The notes beneath the pieces are model-generated. The model worked only from the letters and a program-made list of their open reading frames with translations, did no database searches and was not told the DNA's origin. From NCBI RefSeq assembly GCF_016920785.2, contig NW_024609837.1, forward strand, positions 29,262,786 to 29,326,785: a stretch of 64,000 nucleotides of DNA, read 5' to 3'. Shown here in pieces: positions 21,975 through 32,250 of the stretch; position 1 is the stretch's first letter, and the number at the start of each line of letters is the position of its first letter. Made by a program: the position numbers and the translations under genes. Source of the stretch: Ixodes scapularis. Lineage: Eukaryota > Arthropoda > Arachnida > Ixodida > Ixodidae.

Positions 21975-23721
21975 GGTGAAGCGGTACTGTCAGGGTTGTC
22001 ATGGATGCCAAGTGAGGTCTCCAGCTAAGATGCTCGATCGAGTCCCAATCACCCCAATCACAAGGCCAAGGGTGCCGTTTCAGGTAGTGAACATGGACTG
22101 TATAGGTCCAATTGATCCCCCTTCAGCTAGAGGGCATCGATATGCCCTTTGTGTGGTCGATTTGTGCACGAGATGGCCGGAGGTTGTACGCCTACGGACA
22201 CTAACCGCAAAGGCCGCTTGTGATGCCCTTTTGGAGATCTTTGCTCGGGTAGGGGTGCCCGAAATGATTTGTTCGGACAACGGGTCAAATTTCACAGCGC
22301 AGCTTACACAGGAGTTCCTGGCAAAAATGGGAGCCACCCCTCGATTTTCCACGCCGGATCATCCCCAAAGTAATGGTCTAGTGGAACGCTGGAACGGAAC
22401 GTTCAAGAGTATGCTTTATCATGTCATACAAACAGAAGGACGAAACTGGGATCGGCATGTACCCTTCTTGCTCTGGGCATACCGAGAAGTTCCAAACGCG
22501 ACCACAGGGGAGAGTCCCTTTGAGCTTTTGTATGGAAGGGTGCCGATAGGCCCACTCAGTATTCTTCAGAAAACATGGTCAGGAGATTGGGCGGTGCCGG
22601 ATGGACTGGCCACGTCTGCAGAGAAATACTTGCATGACTTGAGAGAGAAGCTGGCGGTAGCGAGCCAGAGAGCAGAAAGGGCCGCCGACACCAACCAAGA
22701 GCAATATGCGAATAGTTATAACCTCAGGGCAAGGGAAAAGCAGTTCGATCAAGGTGAGAAGGTGCTCCTGCAGGAGCCCAGTGGGGTAGGAAAGTTGGCT
22801 CCGAAATGGACAGGTCCGCTAACGATAGTTAGACGTGAGCGTCCTTACAGCTACCTAGTGGAAACTAGCAACGGAGGCCAGCGGAGTGTGCATGCCGATA
22901 AGCTGCGACCATATCGCGTACAGGTGAATGCAGTCGGTGTGATCTTTGAACAGGATGAGGAGTTCGGGGATATTCAAACGATCCCCGTGTTGCGGCGGGA
23001 ACACGAGAAGATGCCGGCAGTAAACCTGGATCACTTGACGCCCACTCAGAAACAGGAGATTTCGTCGCTACTAGATCAAAGACGCGAGGTGTTCTCGGAC
23101 ACACCGGGATTGTGCAATGTGGGCGCACACAAAATAAAGTTAAAGGAAGGGTGGGAGGTGAAGCGCACGTACGCTTATCGGATTCCGATAACGTTTCGTG
23201 CCGAGGTGGAACGGCAGGTTCTAGAGCTAGAACGCTGGGGCTTGATCTATCCCACAGAAAGTGAGCATGCGCACCCGGTTGTATGCGTGGCAAAAAAGGA
23301 TGGGGGGATGCGTCTGTGTGTGGATTATCGGCGGTTGAACGCCATCACTGAGCCCGACGCCTTCCCGATGGGAAGGGCCAGCGAGTTACTTTATCAGGTA
23401 GCAGCCGCCAACTACATTACGGTGATCGACATGTTGCGTGGATATTGGCAGATACCTCTTGACGAAGGAGCCCAGAACTGCACGGCCTTTGTCACACATC
23501 AGGGGCAGTATTCATGGAGGGTCATGCCGTATGGGCTTCGTAACTCGGCGGCGACGTTTCAGCGAGTCATGAATCAAATTCTCGCGCCGCATCAGGCGTA
23601 CTCATGCGCATACATCGACGTTGTGGCGGTGTTTTCCTGTAGTTGGGGGGGAACACGTTGCTCACGTGGCGCAAGTTTTGCGGGCAATCGCGGTGGCAGG
23701 GTTGACCGTAAATGTGTCTAG
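21926..23721 (+). pseudogene. Gmr1-like integrase core followed by reverse transcriptase
   Basis: The frame resumes with the second half of the integrase zinc domain (YCQGCHGCQ). The DDE core is complete: Asp in NMDCIGP (22096-22098), Asp in CSDNGSNF (22276-22278) and Glu in GLVERWN (22384-22386), giving D-59-D-35-E. A GPY/F-like module follows (KWTGPLTIVRRERPYSYLV ... HADKLRPY). With no break the frame enters the RT: VVCVAKKDGGMRLCVDYRRLN, TVIDMLRGYWQIPL, GLRNSAATFQRVMN. The catalytic box reads YIDV instead of the usual second Asp (codon 23620-23622), which should inactivate polymerisation. One surplus G in the G7 run at 23645-23651 shifts the frame. The unbroken IN-to-RT reading proves the unusual order within one frame. 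Confidence 0.9.
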
Positions 23722-24451
23722 ATGCAAGTTCGCACAGCGGGAGGTCCACTATCTGGGACATGTTATTGGGTCCGGGAGGCACGCGCCGGACCCGGTGCGG
23801 GTCGCGGCACTGAGAGAGATTCCGAGACCGGAGGGCAAGAGGGATCTTCGTAGCTTTCTAGGCCTAGTTAACTATTACCGAGACTATGTCCCTGGGTACT
23901 CATCCGTGATCCTTCCGCTGACCGAGTTGACTAGCCGACGCACACCGCAACGGTTGCCTTGGAGTCAAGAGGCAGAGGACTCCTTTCGGGAAATCAAGCG
24001 GTGCCTATTGCAGGCACCCTCGCTGTACGCGCCGGACCCGAGTAGGGAGTACTTGCTTGCCACGGATGCGTCGGAGGTGGCGGTCGGAGCATGCCTCTCA
24101 CAGTTGGGCGCGGATGGCCGAGAGCACCCGATCGCTTTCCTGAGCAAAAAGTTAAGCCCCGCGCAGTCCCGATGGGCGACAATTGAGAGAGAGGCCTACG
24201 CGATCATTTGGGCACTGCAGCGCTTGGAGACGTGGTTATTTGGTGCAGACATTAGGGTCGTGACTGATCATAACCCACTGAAATTCCTGACCTCGACCTC
24301 GCCACAGAGCGCCCGTCTGACTCGGTGGGCACTGGCACTGAAGAAATTTAGTGTAACAGTGGTACACAGGAAAGGAAGTTTGCACTCTAACGCCGACGCG
24401 TTGTCTCGATTGGTTGCACCAACCTCCCCTTCGGTTAATGGGGAAGGGTAG
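23652..24451 (+). pseudogene. Gmr1-like RT C-terminus and RNase H
   Basis: In the next frame the RT thumb continues (AGLTVNVSRCKFAQREVHYL, RSFLGLVNYYRDYVPGYS). RNase H follows with ATDASEVAVGACLSQ, the acidic IEREAYAIIWAL and VTDHNPLKFL, so its three acidic positions are retained. The protein ends shortly after the connection motif (LHSNADALSRL) at TAG 24449-24451. No integrase follows, which excludes the conventional gypsy order with a duplicated integrase. The spacer to the 3' LTR is 169 bp. Confidence 0.9.
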
Positions 24452-24609
24452 CTTGTTGGCGGTTGAGGCAATGGTATACGTCATGGTGCGTCTGGGTTCG
24501 CGGTGGGATGACTCCGACTGCAGAGCTGTGGTGTGTGGTGCGCGAATACGTCGTTTGAACTGATATACTGTTATATGTGGTGCATCACGAAACGTATATG
24601 CAACACAGT

Positions 24610-24620
24610 GGGAATGGAGG
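24610..24620 (+). promoter_or_regulatory. Polypurine tract of the Gmr1-like element
   Basis: GGGAATGGAGG lies immediately before the 3' LTR start and is purine-rich apart from one T. It is the likely plus-strand primer. Confidence 0.5.
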
Positions 24621-25346
24621 TGTCAGGCGTTCTTGGACGCCGGAAGGGCGAAAGTTCAAACGGACCGTCTCGCGACGCCGCCGGGGGGTGGGGGAGGCGA
24701 TTGTTTTCCCCTTGGCCTGGGTACCCCCGAGCACTCTGCCGGGGAGGACCCCGGTGGAAAGTGATTTGTGGCTTTTTCAAGTGCCGTGCGTGTCATCGGC
24801 AAAGAAAACAGACGCGGCCGAGTCTTCTCCGGGCAGGACACCAGAGACCGGAAGGCGTGGGCAACTACGCCGAAGCGAGAACCCCCCCCCCCCCCTTTTT
24901 GGTTTGTGTTGTGTGTGCTTGTTTGACTCCGGCAAGCCGAGTGTTCTAGAGCGAGGAATGCGACCTCTGCGGCAACATGACGCCTGGGGATGCTGCGGCG
25001 CCTCGGGGCTGGTGCGCCCTCGGTGCTGTGTGCAACGGGCAGCTGCGAACGGGACGACCAGGGGAGAGTGTGGTGGTTGGACCTGCAGCGCGAGGGACGA
25101 ATGGGAAGGCGACAGCACCGAGGGAAAGGAGGACAGCGAGAATTCCCGAGGGGGGTGTTTTTGAACCGGGGGAGACGAGGACGGACGGACTTGAGAACCG
25201 GACTCGTTTTTGCACTGATGTTACCCAAGACTTCTGATTAAATCAACCCACTAAACTACTCTTCGTCATGTCGCTAACAGAGATTAAGGTCGGGTGCTAC
25301 CATCAGGCCATCTGTGATCTGAGCACCCGGCGGGAGGAACCTATCT
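24621..25346 (+). repeat. 3' LTR of the Gmr1-like element
   Basis: It matches 19231-19946 apart from roughly a dozen substitutions and small indels, including a longer C run at about 24883. GTCCT follows directly. Confidence 0.8.
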
Positions 25347-25351
25347 GTCCT

Positions 25352-25928
25352 GTCCTGTCGGACTCGTCGGACCTCACCGAGGCGCCTAGCTGGACCAGGC
25401 ATCCTGATGCGGGCCTGGTCACGGACGTCACCTGATTCCGTCCCCAAGGTGCGCCTGCGAGTTCGGTGGCCAGCGTTCCCCTTGCCGCTGGTCTCCCGCA
25501 CCCAAATTGAGAGTGACCATGGGGGCACTTTTACGCGCGTCACCGTGTTCGTTTCGACGGAGGTCGGCCCACGACGAGTAGACGACGTGCTGCGTAGGAC
25601 GAGCAGCGCCGCTGAGCATCAACGTTCCCAGTGAGTGGTGCTCCGTGTTGTGGAAGAACTGATCTTTCGGCATCGAGGAACTATGTACGGCTTCATTCGA
25701 CGACATCCGGAGTGCATCGCCCCACCAGTGCGTCGTGAACTCCGGTATGTTGAACATTTACGGCAGCAGTTCCGGAGGCTACCAAGGCCCCCGATTCTAG
25801 TTTTTTTTTTATTTGTAAGCGCGACTGGCACCCGTGCTGTCAGCGTGCAGGTTTTGTATTTTGGGGGTTTGAGAGCCGGCGCCCCTTTCTCTGAAAGGGG
25901 TGCCAAATGTTTTAAGGAGAGGGGGGAT
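25352..25928 (+). other. Right internal region of the outer nest, with a first polypurine tract
   Basis: No domain was recognised. Its last 85 bp (GGGGGTTTGAGAGCCGGC ... TTTTAAGGAGAGGGGGGAT) are homologous to the sequence before the outer 3' LTR at 27375-27457. The segment therefore ends like the internal region of a related LTR element. Confidence 0.6.
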
Positions 25929-26654
25929 TGTGGGAGCTACTGGTTTCCCTCCCCCGAGAAGGCGTAAGCCGAGGCCATTCCAGGCGAAGCCGTCTGACTT
26001 CGAGCCCGGTCGCTCCGTATCGTGTCGGAGAGACTACGTCACCATGCTGACCTACTCTCTCGCACTCCTCCGCGCGTCTCGCCGATTGTGGGGGAACAGC
26101 GACATCGCGCAGGAGAGAGTCGGGCCTGCCCTGCGAGTGGACGGCCGTGTGGTCGAGGAGTCCTGGATTGGACTCCGGGCAACGGGTCGAGTCGCGGCGC
26201 GAGCATCGTCCGACCGGCGATGACTCCACGCTAGTGATTCCCCGGGCTCTGACAGTCGGCGTCCCCACAACCTGTGGACGTCCGTCTGCAGAGAGCCCTG
26301 GCCCCGAACTCCTGCGACGACGGGTAGCGGCGTGAGCTCGCCCGACCGGCGATGACTCCGCTCGCAATTACTCCTTTGGCTCTCAGGTCGGCGGGCGATG
26401 CGGGCACACTGTGCCCGCGGCGGCTCGCTTGACCGCAGTGTCTTGTTGGGGACCCCTGGTACTCAATAAACGCTGCTGGACACCGGGATCATCGTTGTTG
26501 GCATGGCGTTGGCCGAACCCGGCGCGGCGACCGCCCTCGCTGGTAGCCGTCGGCCGCGCGGTGGGACGGGCATCGGATTTCCCCTTTGAGCACCGGACCG
26601 ATCTCCGGACGTGGGAGGTACTGTACGTGATCGGCCCTCCTTTAATTCCCCACA
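25929..26654 (+). repeat. Diverged second 3' LTR inside the outer element
   Basis: This 726-bp segment starts TGTGGGAGCT and ends TTCCCCACA, with perfect TGTGGG/CCCACA ends. AATAAA lies at 26465-26470. It directly follows a polypurine tract, so it is a 3' LTR and not a solo LTR. It shares only its ends and general layout with the 603-bp LTRs. No 5' partner was found, which suggests recombination or template switching between two related families. Confidence 0.65.
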
Positions 26655-26850
26655 AAATGGATCGGCGGCCGGGGCGCCCACCACCGGTGGCGGCGGGCGA
26701 AGGTCGGTGCGCCACGTCGCGACGTGGACTTCTCAGAAAGGCTCGGAGCCGCCTCGCTGTTATGTCTCGTGGCATAAGTGGTCGCAGCAGCGGCGCCCGC
26801 GGCCAGGGGCACCATCAAGGACGGTGCTGCCGGTATTTTTGGGCCGCACT

Positions 26851-27288
26851 ATGGACGAGGAGGACCGGGAGGCTCAGGGCGCCTGTTTTGCCCCGGATCC
26901 CGGTGCTGTGTACTGCGGCGTTTGCGGCACGCTGCGCCTCCACGAGGTGCATGAGGCGTGCCGCTACCACCGGGACCGGGTCCGGGGAACCACGCCGAGC
27001 GCCGACCCCACCCCGACCGACCTGCACGCCGCCCTCGGCCAGCCCGGCGCCGTGGAGGCGGTGCTGGCCTACATGACCCAGAGGCCAGGGTTCGCGGCGG
27101 CCGTGCTGGAGGGGAGCCTGCTGCAGCTCCCGGTGACGTCGGCGGTGCCGGCAGAGACCGGGGACGCCTCGTCGGCAGGAACGTCCGCGTCAACGGCGAC
27201 GTCCACACCGACCGGCGGGTACCTCGGCTGCGGAGACGGCGGTGAGTACGCCGACCTCCCGTCGGGTGACGAACTGATGTTGTTTTAG
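26851..27288 (+). CDS. Unrecognised small protein of the outer LTR element
   Basis: 145 codons from ATG to TAG. The N-terminus MDEEDREAQGAC is acidic. A compact Cys/His cluster follows (YCGVCGTLRLHEVHEACRYH, CX2C then H, H, C, H), which could bind zinc. The middle is rich in Ala, Pro, Ser and Thr, and the C-terminus is acidic-hydrophobic (YADLPSGDELMLF), somewhat like an activation segment. The frame is GC-rich and open further upstream without motifs. It ends 157 bp before the polypurine tract, where accessory or env-like genes sit in LTR elements. I cannot assign a function, and it may be fortuitous. Confidence 0.35.
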   Translation: MDEEDREAQGACFAPDPGAVYCGVCGTLRLHEVHEACRYHRDRVRGTTPSADPTPTDLHAALGQPGAVEAVLAYMTQRPGFAAAVLEGSLLQLPVTSAVPAETGDASSAGTSASTATSTPTGGYLGCGDGGEYADLPSGDELMLF

Positions 27289-27444
27289 GCGGGAGGCGGC
27301 GTACGGGAACTCTGAGGGACGGCGGGGTTGGCGATTGTTTATCTTTTTTAATGTATTTTTTTGTGTTTTTGCTTTTGTTTTGTACATTTTGGGGGTATGA
27401 GAGCCGGCAGCCCTTTCTTTCCCTAAAGGGGTGCCAACAGTTTT

Positions 27445-27457
27445 AAGGAGGGGGGAA
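27445..27457 (+). promoter_or_regulatory. Polypurine tract of the outer element
   Basis: AAGGAGGGGGGAA directly precedes the 3' LTR. It is a duplicate of the tract at about 25915-25927. Confidence 0.75.
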
Positions 27458-28060
27458 TGTGGGAGCCTCTGGCTCCCTTTCCCTGATCCGGCCTTCGGGC
27501 CGCGGGCGCGACGTCGGAAGCCACTTGGCTTCCGACCGGAGCGTACCTTATCGTGGCAAGGAGAGGCAGCCATCTTGGTTGTCTACTCTCGCCACTCCTC
27601 CGTCCGCGTCCCTCCCTCTGGGGGACGTAGGGAACTTCCCTTTGGCGGGCTCGCCCGCCCCTCCAGGGACGAGGCTGGAGCCGCCAGGGAGAGAAGGAGA
27701 GAGAGAGCGGGTCCTCTGGCCGCTCGGAGAAGGGACTGTTCTGCTGGACTTGAAACTGTTCGGACGTGCGGCCACGCACTCTGCTGCCCCACCTCCGTCC
27801 AGGCTCTCGGGAAAGTGCGGCAATGTAAGGACAACCTCCCCCTTGCCGTTACTAGTCTTTATATCTTTGTATTTATCCGGACAAATAAACCCCGGGTGTC
27901 CCTCTATTCTGTGTGTCCGTGTACTCCCTTCGTGAGTCCCGGCTAGCGGGTGCAGCCAGAAGTCGAACCCGTCGTAGCGGTGACTCTGATCCGCTGCGGG
28001 GTGGTGGTTTCGCGGTCGGCCTCCTATCTGGACGCCTCGCACCCCTTTGAGACCTCCACA
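27458..28060 (+). repeat. 3' LTR of the outer element
   Basis: 603 bp, the same length as the 5' LTR, with about eight differences. AATAAA at 27884-27889. GTCG follows directly. Confidence 0.9.
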
Positions 28061-28972
28061 GTCGTTGTAACTGCAATATCGGGCGCGTTAGTCACCAATG
28101 AATGGCGCAGGAGTCTTTCGCTTTGCCTTACCTCACTTAAATCGCAAAGCATGAGCAATGACCTCGCCGCATTTTTTAGATAGTCTTTTGATTCTGGCCA
28201 TTCCTAAGCCTAAATGAACGCCATAATTGTCGGCATGGCAACGTCTTTGGAAAGTGGATTGCTTTGACTCAATCGGCCGGGTATTGAAAGCACGCAAAAG
28301 CAGACAGCGTCCTAATAGACCTTTTTCTAAATTACCCAAACATCGAGGAGAACGCTGGAAGTGTAATTCTACGATCCGCTGCACGCTGGCTTTCCCCTTA
28401 TAAAAGATTCGAAAAAAAAATAATCATAAGGCTTTGACGAACGCGCGTGCAAGGCGAAATTTGTTTTATACTTTTTCTTTAGAACAATTACTACTGCAGA
28501 CGCCAGCACTTACAACGAGTGTAACTACACTCGTAGCATTCACCTCGGTGCTTGGGAAATTTATAAAAAGGTTTATTGGGACGCTGTCTGCTTTTGTGTG
28601 CTATCAATACCCGGCCGATTTAGTCATGCCAATCCGCTTTCCAAAGACGTTGCCATGCCGACAATTATCGCGTTCATTTAAACTTAGGAATGGCCAGAAT
28701 CGAAAGACAATCTAAAAAATGCGGAGAGGTTATTGATCATGCTTTGCGATTTAAGTGAGGTAAGGCAAAGCGAAAGCCTCCTGCGCCATTCATTGCTTGC
28801 TAACGCGCCCGATATTGCAGCTACAACGACATATTAGTTCTAAACTGATCGGCGCCCACTCACCGGGGCACCGCCATGTTTCCCCGCATCCCTATTAAGC
28901 CCCCCCCAGTCACGTGATTTCAAAATCCCTCTCCGAAGTACTTCCGAGGTAGCGCTTCGAACAAAAGGGCCC

Positions 28973-30380
28973 TGCGGTGGTTCCCCGAACAACCCAAAAG
29001 ATAACGCCCAAAACGATGAAAAAAAAAAGAAAAAAGTATTCGCTAGCAGACGCAGTAATAAAACATGTGCGTCGTCTACGTGACCTTTCCAGTCAATTTC
29101 TAGGCTCCTCGAACGCTGGTTGCAATTCTATTCGAATCTGCCTGTCGAGAAAACGTTTGTTGCGCAATCACGAACACAAAGAAACGTATGATCTCGCCAC
29201 ACTCACTGTGTGTGATTGGTTTAGCCGCTGATAGCAAACCCACGAAACGGCGAGTGCCGAGACGTTGAAATTTTATGACCGTTTAATTGGTTCCATCAGA
29301 TCTTAGCATTTACTTCAATTGTACCTAATATGAAACGAAGTACAGTTCACTATATTATTGCCTAAATACCTTTTTTTTTTGGGGGGGGGGGGTGTGGGGG
29401 GGGGGGGTGTTGTTGTTCTAGGGCAGCTTTAAACCGGACTATTTCGATTTTCCTGATTTGTGATAAAAACCAGCTCCAAATACAACTTTCGGCGTTTATC
29501 GGTACGTACAAAAAACAAAAAAAAAAAAAAAAACGAGCTTAAGGATTTAAGGAAATGTGCGGTAACAATCTCGTGTGACTGGGCCTGAACATAACGTGAC
29601 GTAATAGAAGGGTGCTTTGTGAACGTGCCTTTTACTTGGTGTTGCACTTAGTCACGTGCTCCTCACGAGCCCTTATTGCGGCCCGCGGTGCAGGGAATAG
29701 ACCGATCTCACCAGCCAGTTTGACTACGCCACCGCTGGCGCAATGTATCGTGCAATAACCTTGCTGGACGTCTGCGCTTGTGGAGGGCGAAACGGCACGA
29801 GCCCTCGCAGACACGACCGTCTGCCTCTCGTGAACAAAAGTTAGGACGGCATCGCGCATGCGCCGAACGGTCTACGCACGCGCATTTCATTGTGTATCCA
29901 ACACACAAGTAAAAAAAAAGAAATTAATAGAACAAAGCCGATACGTTCCCTTAGGGTGCCTTCATGTGCGCTTTGCTTAGGGTGGTGGCATCTCGCCATT
30001 TTGTCCCACACGTTTATTTTTATTTTTTGTTCAGAAGCGCGTGAGAGAGCGTGTCCCTGCACGCGTCTGTGGCGCTGACTGTGCTATGGCGGCATTTTGT
30101 TTTCGTCGATTTCTTTGTATTTTTCCCGTGAGCGCGTTCTGTCGGCATCGGGTACTACAAAGGGTGGCATATCACCCTAAACAAAAGGTCATTGAGGCAC
30201 CCTACGTTCCCTGCTTTGTGATTGCTCTGCTGCATTCTTTGTGTTCTAAAATAGCAAAACGTCGAGCCAACGAAAACAGCTCCTTCTATGCGTAGGTTCT
30301 TTTTCGCGTGACGTACAATAAAATGCCGTAATGCAAAAAAGAAAAAAAAAAGAAAAAGAAACAACGCGGGGGCGTCGGAA
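28973..30380. other. No supported gene; poly-G and poly-A tracts
   Basis: Long G tracts at about 29381-29407 and an A tract near 29517-29533. Short frames lack motifs. Confidence 0.5.
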
Positions 30381-30385
30381 ATGCC

Positions 30386-30510
30386 TATATATACGCTCGA
30401 AGGTCTTCCTTAGAGAACATTTTGGGAATAGTCTATTCGGTGCACCGAAGCTTCGCATCACGGGCCTCTGATTTTTGCGCGACTACTGAATTCTTACCTC
30501 GGAACCCGGT
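30386..30510 (+). promoter_or_regulatory. Possible TATA promoter with untranslated first exon
   Basis: TATATATA at 30386-30393 follows a GC-rich stretch. About 115 bp later CCCG|GTAAGAGATG (GT at 30509-30510) resembles a splice donor. This is only a pattern; no downstream exon was linked to it. Confidence 0.15.
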
Positions 30511-30519
30511 AAGAGATGT

Positions 30520-32030
30520 AATTTCATTTCTCAGCTCCGTTCTTTGTTTTGCGCCCCTATATGTCGGGTTCCGTGTTTTCCGAGTTTATTTCTTGTGAGA
30601 TTCAAGAGGTGTGTTTCGGACTTCATTTTTCGTTTTAGGAGTTTATTTTTGCTAAATTACGAATTCTTTGAAATTCGAAAATTAATTTTGCTGTGTTTCA
30701 AATTCTGAAAACTTCAGAGTATAAAAAGTAACATCCGCCAACGCAAAAGTATCATAAATTCATAAAAGGTCGCGTGTCTCAAAAACAAATATTTAATCAC
30801 CTGGATTTGTCATTAATGTCCTGGGTATTGATAATACGAACTGTGGCCTCGACAAACGTACAAGCCAATGTTATTTGAATGAAGGAGGATATGTTAAAAC
30901 CTCTAAGCCCTGGACGTGGAAGCTGGAAAGCATGGACGCTTGTACTGCGCCCCTCCCTCCTTCCCCTCACCCATCCTCTTATCAAATGTACGAAGTTAGA
31001 ACGTTTAACTGGTATAGAAACACAACCTCGTGTCCCTAAGAGTCGCAAAGCACAAGTCCCAGCTGAAAACCAAAACAGAGCCTCTTGTCATGACGTGGTC
31101 GTGACCCAGAAGTACAGTGACTTTTGACCGGAATGAACTTGGCCAGAAAAAGCGGTGAACAACCCCCCCCCCCCCCCCCCCCCCCCCAAACAGTTAATAG
31201 TTTGAGTTTTGAAAAGGTACTTGTCAGGTTGTGTGCCCAGTGTTGTGCCAAATTCTCCACGAAAGTATTCAAGATACAAAGTACCATTTGAGACTGTATT
31301 TAGAGTAGTCTTCAAGTTATTTTAGTATGAACTATCTTGACTAGAGTACAAGCAATTTGAAAAAGGGATTAAATTACATTCGAAGATACTTGGCAAACCA
31401 CGTTTCAAGCGGGAGGCACTCACTTGATCGAATGACGTTTTAGCGAACGCCGACGTTTCACCGAATGACACCTCAGCGAATAGTCGGCCGCCGCGAAGCA
31501 GCGTCTTCGGCTGTGCCGAGTGTGTTAACATGTTTGTAGTAAGTCGCGGCAGACTTCCGCCGTGAAGAAGCGTAAGCGCAGCGCGGGGGGAGGGGGTTAA
31601 CACGCGTTCGCGTTATTCGCTAAAACGTCCATTTGCTGAAACGTTGCTGTTTGCTGAAACGTTATTTGCTCATGCGATATGAACCCGTTGCAAGCTGGTA
31701 ATAAAAGAATAAAAAAGTTAGAAAGGGGTACTCTATTTTTGACGACTTCGCTGACCATATAAATTTGCTGTAATATTTATGACTCTCAAGAAGACCTCAG
31801 CTGAAGCAATTTGAGTTTACTTTGAAATATTTCGGGATATGAAATCAGAACAACATATGGAGAATGTACGCGCATGTATTATGGACCGCATTTTTTCAAT
31901 GACCCCCCAGACAACTTTTTTTTTTTTTTTTTGTAACTTCTAGACACAAGCTCAGAAAATCGTTAAAGCATTTGAAGCAGTCAGAAATGTATATTTTTAT
32001 GTGCTGTATTTTTGTTGTCTTCACTAATAG
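30520..32030. other. No supported gene; long C run
   Basis: A run of about 28 C lies at 31160-31187. The 14-bp inverted words GACGTTTTAGCGAA (about 31433) and TTCGCTAAAACGTC (about 31617) suggest MITE remnants. No coding evidence. Confidence 0.45.
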
Positions 32031-32250
32031 CTTTGGATCTAATTTTTTGCGCGTTTTGATTGCTTTACATGGTATATTTAAAGCGGTAAGGTGTTTTATG
32101 TACTTTATTTTTATTGTTCTCACTATTTGCTTTGGATCATTAGAACCAAAGCAATTAGTAAGGACAATAAAAATAAATTACATAAAAACATCTTACTGCT
32201 TTAAAAGACTATGTAAAACAATCAAAACGCGCGACATATTAGACCCAAAG
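32031..32250. repeat. Imperfect foldback, arms about 110 bp
   Basis: The arms meet near 32140 (GCTTTGGATCATTAGAACCAAAGC). Outer parts such as GCGCGTTTTGATTG and CAATCAAAACGCGC pair. The sequence is AT-rich, with no gene and no identified target duplication. Confidence 0.6.

Larger units (their letters stand above)
19231..25346 (+). mobile_element. Gmr1-like Ty3/gypsy retrotransposon, order gag-PR-IN-RT-RNaseH
   Basis: The 716- and 726-bp LTRs flank one set of coding domains. GTCCT occurs directly before (19226-19230) and directly after (25347-25351). The integrase lies upstream of the reverse transcriptase, yet both domains are of Ty3/gypsy type. That order defines the Gmr1-like group, first described in deuterostomes. 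The gag has a SCAN-like helical region, in line with the known derivation of vertebrate SCAN domains from Gmr1-like gag. LTR divergence is about 2 percent by eye. Two homopolymer frameshifts and a substituted RT catalytic Asp make this copy defective. Confidence 0.85.
17082..28060 (+). mobile_element. LTR retrotransposon (outer) with nested elements
   Basis: The two 603-bp LTRs begin TGTGGGAGCC and end CTCCACA. About eight substitutions separate them by eye (roughly 1.3 percent). GTCG occurs immediately before (17078-17081) and after (28061-28064). A PBS follows the 5' LTR and a polypurine tract precedes the 3' LTR. Once the inner Gmr1-like element is removed, 17685-19225 plus 25352-27457 holds no reverse transcriptase or integrase, so this layer is non-autonomous. 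Its 3' half contains another diverged LTR, so it is mosaic. Confidence 0.85.
16928..28972. mobile_element. Foldback (long terminal inverted repeat) element split by an LTR element
   Basis: The outer ends are GGGCCC followed by TTTG(C/T)TCGAAGCGCTA, and the inverse. The left arm is 16928-17081 plus 28065 to about 28393. The right arm is about 28500-28972. Without the insertion the element is about 1.06 kb with arms of about 480 bp. The right arm at 28817-28840 carries the uninterrupted version of the site where the left arm is split, with one GTCG instead of two. No transposase was seen and no duplication is evident at the outer ends, so the superfamily is unknown. Confidence 0.8.

Noticed and set aside
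24621..25346. The 720-bp repeat at 19.2 and 24.6 kb as a simple internal duplication of the outer element
   Set aside because: GTCCT flanks, a PBS after the first copy, a polypurine tract before the second and one full gag-pol set between them fit LTRs of a nested element better.
31160..31187. Long homopolymers (here C; also at 1459, 29381, 40700, 57629) as G-quadruplex regulators
   Set aside because: Their lengths are prone to sequencing and assembly error and no gene context supports a function.
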